A stretch of 13,736 nucleotides of DNA from Ginkgo biloba (taxonomy: Eukaryota; Streptophyta; Ginkgoopsida; Ginkgoales; Ginkgoaceae), in the NCBI GenBank assembly GCA_024626585.1, contig JANKJI010039932.1, positions 1 through 13,736 of the forward strand, in the 5' to 3' direction. Of the stretch, positions 8,036 through 13,736 are shown piece after piece; the first letter of the stretch is position 1; each line of letters opens with the position of its first letter. Below the pieces are notes generated by a model. The model searched no databases and was not told the origin of the DNA. It worked only from the letters and a program-made list of their open reading frames with translations. The translations under genes were made by a program, and so were the position numbers.

Positions 8036-8761
8036 ATGTCCCGCTATCGAGGACCTCGTTTAAAAATAATACGTCGTCTGAGAGCTTTACCAGGACTAAC
8101 TAGTAAAAGACCCAAATCCGGAAATGATCCCATCAATCGATCTTCTTCTGGAAAAATATCTCAATATCGCATTCGTCTAGAAGAAAAACAAAAATTGCGT
8201 TTTCATTATGGACTGACAGAGCGACAATTACTGAAATATGTTCGTATTGCTAGAAAAGCCAAAGGATCAACGGGCCAGGTCCTATTGCAATTACTTGAAA
8301 TGCGTTCGGATAATATTATTTTTCGATCGGGTATGGCCCTTACCATTCCTGGAGCCAGACAATTAGTTAACCATAGACATCTCCTGGTCAATGATCGTGT
8401 GGTAGATATACCAAGTTATCGTTGCAAACCCCAAGATGTTATTACTATAAGAGATCAACAAAGATCGAGAGCTATAATCAAAAACAATATCAATTTGTCC
8501 CAGAGGGATAAAATGCCAAATCATTTGACTCTTCATTCGTCACAATATAAAGGATTAGTCAATCGAATAATAGATAGTAAATGGATCAATTTGAAGATTA
8601 ATGAATTGCTGGTCGTAGAATATTATTCCCGTCGAGCTCGAATTGAGAATGAAAAAGAGGGTTACTGGACATCTGGACAATTCTGTCATTCTCCTTTTTC
8701 TTTTTCCCGAAGGGGACAAATAGAGATAATTGTTCCATCACATCATCAGGGTTCGACCTAG
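8036..8761 (+). CDS. rps4: Ribosomal protein uS4, small subunit; genomic frame overruns the usual C terminus
   Basis: Primary 16S rRNA-binding protein of the plastid 30S subunit. It starts [20 protein letters not shown] and has the S4 RNA-binding domain around residues 90-150 ([17 protein letters not shown]...[13 protein letters not shown]). The family end is [11 protein letters not shown] plus two residues. Here SR is followed by CGA-GCT-CGA, and the genomic frame runs on for 40 more residues ([10 protein letters not shown] and on) that match nothing conserved, to 241 in all. C-to-U editing of CGA at 8639-8641 would give UGA and a 201-residue protein, the usual length; CGA at 8633 would give 199. 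S-to-L edits are likely at C8307 (MRSDN) and C8328 (FRSGM). Confidence 0.96.
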   Translation: MSRYRGPRLKIIRRLRALPGLTSKRPKSGNDPINRSSSGKISQYRIRLEEKQKLRFHYGLTERQLLKYVRIARKAKGSTGQVLLQLLEMRSDNIIFRSGMALTIPGARQLVNHRHLLVNDRVVDIPSYRCKPQDVITIRDQQRSRAIIKNNINLSQRDKMPNHLTLHSSQYKGLVNRIIDSKWINLKINELLVVEYYSRRARIENEKEGYWTSGQFCHSPFSFSRRGQIEIIVPSHHQGST

Positions 8762-8999
8762 ATTTTGATTATCCCTCCGTACGTTACATTACGATCTGAT
8801 CATCAACGATACTTTCATCTATTACCCGCTTTTTTTCCATTCCAATGTTATTTTCCTTTGCCATATCACGAATCAATGTTCCTTCCCCTTCCTATATCGC
8901 AAAATAGAAGGAGGTTTATCTCGGAATGATAAGATCATCATATTAGGATTCGATATATTGGGTGGGGGAACGACGGGAAAGAAGAATAGGGTTAAGGTA

Positions 9000-9086
9000 C
9001 GGAAAGAGAGGGATTCGAACCCTCGGTAAACAAAAGTATACATAGCAGTTCCAATGCTACGCCTTGAACCACTCGGCCATCTTTCC
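9000..9086 (-). tRNA. trnS-GGA: tRNA-Ser (GGA)
   Basis: An 87-base class II tRNA on the minus strand. The acceptor stem GGAAAGA/TCTTTCC is perfect. The anticodon stem TAGCA/TGCTA has the loop TTGGAAC (anticodon GGA). The T arm GAGGG-TTCGAAT-CCCTC is perfect, with a long variable arm before it. It lies between rps4 and ycf3, as is standard. Confidence 0.98.
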
Positions 9087-9824
9087 TACGAAATATTCCG
9101 ATTTTAATCCACAAAACGAGTGGATAGCAAGTCTCTCAGTAATTCTTCTTATTCAAATAAGATCAATTCGAAATCCTTTTATGGAAAGAAAAGACTTATT
9201 CAATCCCCGAAAAATACAGAAGGGCATTTTCCCACACCTTATCCTATTTCAGGAAATCCTTATCTTATTTGGATTGATATTCTCCAATCGAGAAATTGAG
9301 ATGGATTAACTAATCCATTACATATCATGATCATATATGAATTCATAATTCTTGTCCGGTATCAATTATAGAATAATTCTTCGGCAAGAATTCGTTGTAC
9401 AAATTGTCTTATGATGTGATGATCATATTATATATATATATATATATGATATGTACACATAATTAATGGTCATTTCATCCTCATTGCGCGATGATCATTT
9501 CACTCCTTTTTTTTTTTCGTTCGGATCACGATCAAATGAGAACCTCTTGAGTTCACAGAATCTGCAGGAACAGTTCCTTAGCAGTTCCTCAAATAGTAAT
9601 CTTTTTCTATTGTTCATTGGTAAATATTACTAATGAACATCAAATTTTTCCAAACATTCCCTATCTATTCTTATTTGAACGAATCAATTGAAGTAGAATG
9701 TTCACATATTGATGATCGAAGGGAAATCGATTTCTATGGTATTGTGCACTGAAAAATCATTTCGTTCGTGGGATCCTTTCTGGAAGAAAGGGAATGAAGG
9801 GAATTATCAAATACATAACTGACT
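9087..9824. other. trnS-ycf3 spacer with simple repeats
   Basis: 738 bases without a supported gene. It contains a (TA)9 microsatellite at 9429-9446, an 11-T run at 9507-9517 and a 13-bp hairpin at 9611-9639. The ycf3 promoter and 5' leader should be here; I could not place them. An 81-residue frame starting inside trnS looks like a chance frame. Confidence 0.7.
9611..9639. repeat. 13-bp hairpin upstream of ycf3
   Basis: TGTTCATTGGTAA (9611-9623) pairs with TTACTAATGAACA (9627-9639) through one G-U pair and a 3-base loop. It lies about 190 bases before the ycf3 start, so it may be in the ycf3 leader RNA. Confidence 0.65.
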
Positions 9825-11768
9825 ATGCCTAGATCTCAGAGAAATGACAATTTCATCGATAAAACCTTCACAATTGTAGCGGATATCTTGTTGCAAATAA
9901 TTCCGACAGCTCCAGGGGAGAAAGAGGCATTTACCTATTACAGAGATGGTGTGATTTGATATTTTCTCCCTTCCCGTTCTTCTCTTTTCAGGGAAGAAAT
10001 GGGATTCGGAAAGAATGTTAAGTCGAAGAAAACTTATGCTTGGTGGAGGTGAGTTTTGGGGATAGAACAATTCCTCCTGTCGTGTATCCCCGGTTGATGC
10101 AGCCTTAGATGCTCCGATCTCCTAGAGATTCTAGTATCAAGCGAAAGGTTACACCTATGGAATAGACTTTGTACGGTCGAACCTATCTGATAGGCACGCA
10201 TAGGGAAAAAAGCACCACGTGTGGGAATCGACAACACAAAAACTTCGTCGTAGCTCATACACATTACCCTTTTATGAGGGCTAGTAAGAATGGTCGGGAC
10301 AACAAACATCCATCTCGTTTGTACTTCGGGTACCCATATCATAGAACCATCGGAGGTTGTTGAAGTGCCTAATCCCCAGAAGATACGGAGCGTTAAGGAC
10401 AAAGAAATTGTTAGAGTTTCCATTTCCAGCACTAAGATCCTTGGTGTTCAGAAGAGAATCTTTGCGAGAGGGATGGCTAGAGATTAATCGGAAAGACACT
10501 AGCCCCTGTCAGTTCATAATGTTGGGTAAGAATCTTTTTACAATTCCACGAATTATTCCCTTTATTATGTATTCTGAAGGAGGAGCCGTATGAGGTGAGA
10601 ATCTCACGTACGGTTTTGAAGCGGAGATCTTTTCAATTGAATGAACGACCGTAACGGATGTCAGCCCAATCCGAAGGAGAATATGCGGAAGCTTTGCAAA
10701 ATTATTATGAAGCTATGCGGCCGGAAATTGACCCTTATGATCGAAGTTATATACCCTATAATATAGGTCTTATCCACACGAGTAATGGGGAACATGCCAA
10801 GGCTTTGGAATATTATTTTCAGGCATTAGAACGAAATCCATCCTTACCACAAGCTCTGAATAATATGGCCGTGATCTGCCATTACGTGCGACTATCTGTA
10901 CTATAGAAGAAATTAGTTAGAAACTACTACGGGGAAAGACGAAAGAAGAGGCTTTCTACATATGCACCGTCCGGAGTAGCGGTTTTTTACCAGCTGTAGC
11001 AAAAAAAACATCCTTCATAGGAGCCCAAATATGAACCGATAAGTAGAGCCTATATACTCCACGGATAAAAGAATTCAATTGATAGGGAAAGCACCGTAAA
11101 GATCAATTATTGAAAGTTCGGGCTGATACGGTAAAATTTGCTCACTCACAAAAATAAGGAATCAACTTATGCAATAGAGTCGATCTACTGAGCTATTGAG
11201 CAGCGGTGTAGCATCAGATCCTAAGGGTAGGAATTACTTTCCTACCAATTACAGGTAGAAAGTACTTCTCAAAATTTCTATACAGAACTGAGATAGTTAC
11301 CTCTTAAAAAGACTTCTATTTGAAGAATCTGAAGTAGATATCTTCGTTTCTATATTGAATCTTTCTGAGGGTGGGAGAAAAGAGAAAATCTGATCATCGA
11401 TCAAAAGTGAAGTTCGAAACTCATGTCATTGACCCTTTCTGGTCCTTCGGTTAACCTGATAAAATGGAACCTATTTCCGATGAATCCTCTTCAATAAGAT
11501 TTTGTCAATTTTGGTAGAGGACTAAATAATAGTTGATTGAGCCGTATGAGGTAGGAAACTCTCAAGTACGGTTCTAAAGGAAGGAAACTTTTCCAAGTTA
11601 ACCTATCCCGACCGGGGAGAACAGGCCATCCGACAGGGAGATCCTGAAACTGCGGAGGCTTGGTCCAATCGAGCTGCTGAGTATTGGAAACAAGCTATAA
11701 CGCTTGCTCCAGGCAATTACATTGAAGCACAAAATCGGTTAAATATTACAGGACGCTTTGGAGAATGA
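9825..11768 (+). CDS. ycf3: Photosystem I assembly protein Ycf3, three exons
   Basis: Thylakoid-associated tetratricopeptide-repeat chaperone needed to assemble photosystem I. Exons are 9825-9948 (124), 10656-10885 (230) and 11613-11768 (156). Joined, they encode 169 residues, close to the usual 168. Exon 1 starts [15 protein letters not shown]; exon 2 carries TPR helices ([15 protein letters not shown] and [18 protein letters not shown]); exon 3 carries a third ([20 protein letters not shown]). The first exon junction splits a Gly codon (G/GG). Likely C-to-U edits restoring conserved residues are P to L at C10722 and C10755, S to F at C10842 and C11665, and CGG to UGG (Arg to Trp) at C11736. 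psaA, a target of its chaperone activity, lies downstream on the same strand. Confidence 0.95.
9949..10655 (+). other. Group II intron 1 of ycf3
   Basis: A 707-base intron starting GTGTG and ending GTAAC. Domain V is clear at 10583-10616 (GAGCCGTATGAGG...TACGGTTT). A 132-codon minus-strand frame lies inside, but it matches no maturase and is treated as chance. Both ycf3 introns are present, unlike some lineages that lost the second. Confidence 0.92.
10886..11612 (+). other. Group II intron 2 of ycf3
   Basis: A 727-base intron starting GTGCG and ending CCGAC. Domain V is at 11539-11575 (GAGCCGTATGAGG...AGTACGGTTCT), very similar to that of intron 1. It contains no maturase frame. Confidence 0.92.

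Positions 11769-13736
<1,968 letters not shown>

Noticed and set aside
7885-8103. 72-codon frame overlapping the rps4 start
   Set aside because: Overlaps the certain rps4 coding region in another frame; Ser/Arg-rich composition typical of a spacer.
9064-9309. 81-codon plus-strand frame starting inside trnS
   Set aside because: Begins within a tRNA gene on the other strand and has no family resemblance.
10034-10432. 132-codon minus-strand frame inside ycf3 intron 1
   Set aside because: No resemblance to a maturase or any plastid protein; antisense to a structured group II intron, with other frames equally open there.

Overview
This window is plastid (chloroplast) DNA from a land plant. It carries the conserved block atpB - atpE - trnM - trnV - ndhC - ndhK - ndhJ - trnF - trnL - trnT - rps4 - trnS - ycf3 - psaA, with plastid group I and group II introns in the expected genes. 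The intact ndh genes exclude Pinaceae and gnetophytes. Three things argue against an angiosperm and for a lineage with heavy C-to-U RNA editing: many codons where a conserved residue is reached only by C-to-U change, apparent stop codons created by editing in ndhC and rps4, and two tRNA genes that look wrong until edited. Several residues in atpB and psaA are of the kind I recall from seedless plants rather than seed plants. My best guess is a seedless vascular plant, perhaps a eusporangiate fern. A lycophyte or a gymnosperm that kept its ndh genes is not excluded. Base composition was judged by eye only.

Layout. 1-1398: 3' two thirds of atpB, then atpE (ATP synthase CF1). 1458-2370: a strong hairpin, trnM-CAU (minus), a promoter-like motif and trnV-UAC split by a group II intron. 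2371-3957: an unusually long spacer holding a protein-like but broken reading frame on the minus strand. 3958-5644: ndhC-ndhK-ndhJ, three subunits of the NDH complex that takes electrons from ferredoxin in cyclic flow around photosystem I. 5645-7755: trnF-GAA and trnL (group I intron) on the minus strand and trnT-UGU on the plus strand, separated by AT-rich spacers with palindromes. 8036-8761: rps4. 9000-9086: trnS-GGA (minus). 9825-11768: ycf3 with two group II introns. 12363-13736: 5' part of psaA.

The genes serve photosynthetic energy conversion (ATP synthase, NDH, the photosystem I core and its assembly factor Ycf3) and plastid translation (five tRNAs and ribosomal protein uS4). I found no CRISPR array, transposase, phage module or new defence or biosynthetic system. 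The notable content is what the DNA leaves to RNA processing. A predicted C-to-U edit would restore the anticodon of trnL and at the same time the U-G pair at its group I 5' splice site. Two predicted edits would repair trnM. One edit would create the ndhC stop codon exactly where the ndhC/ndhK translational overlap needs it.
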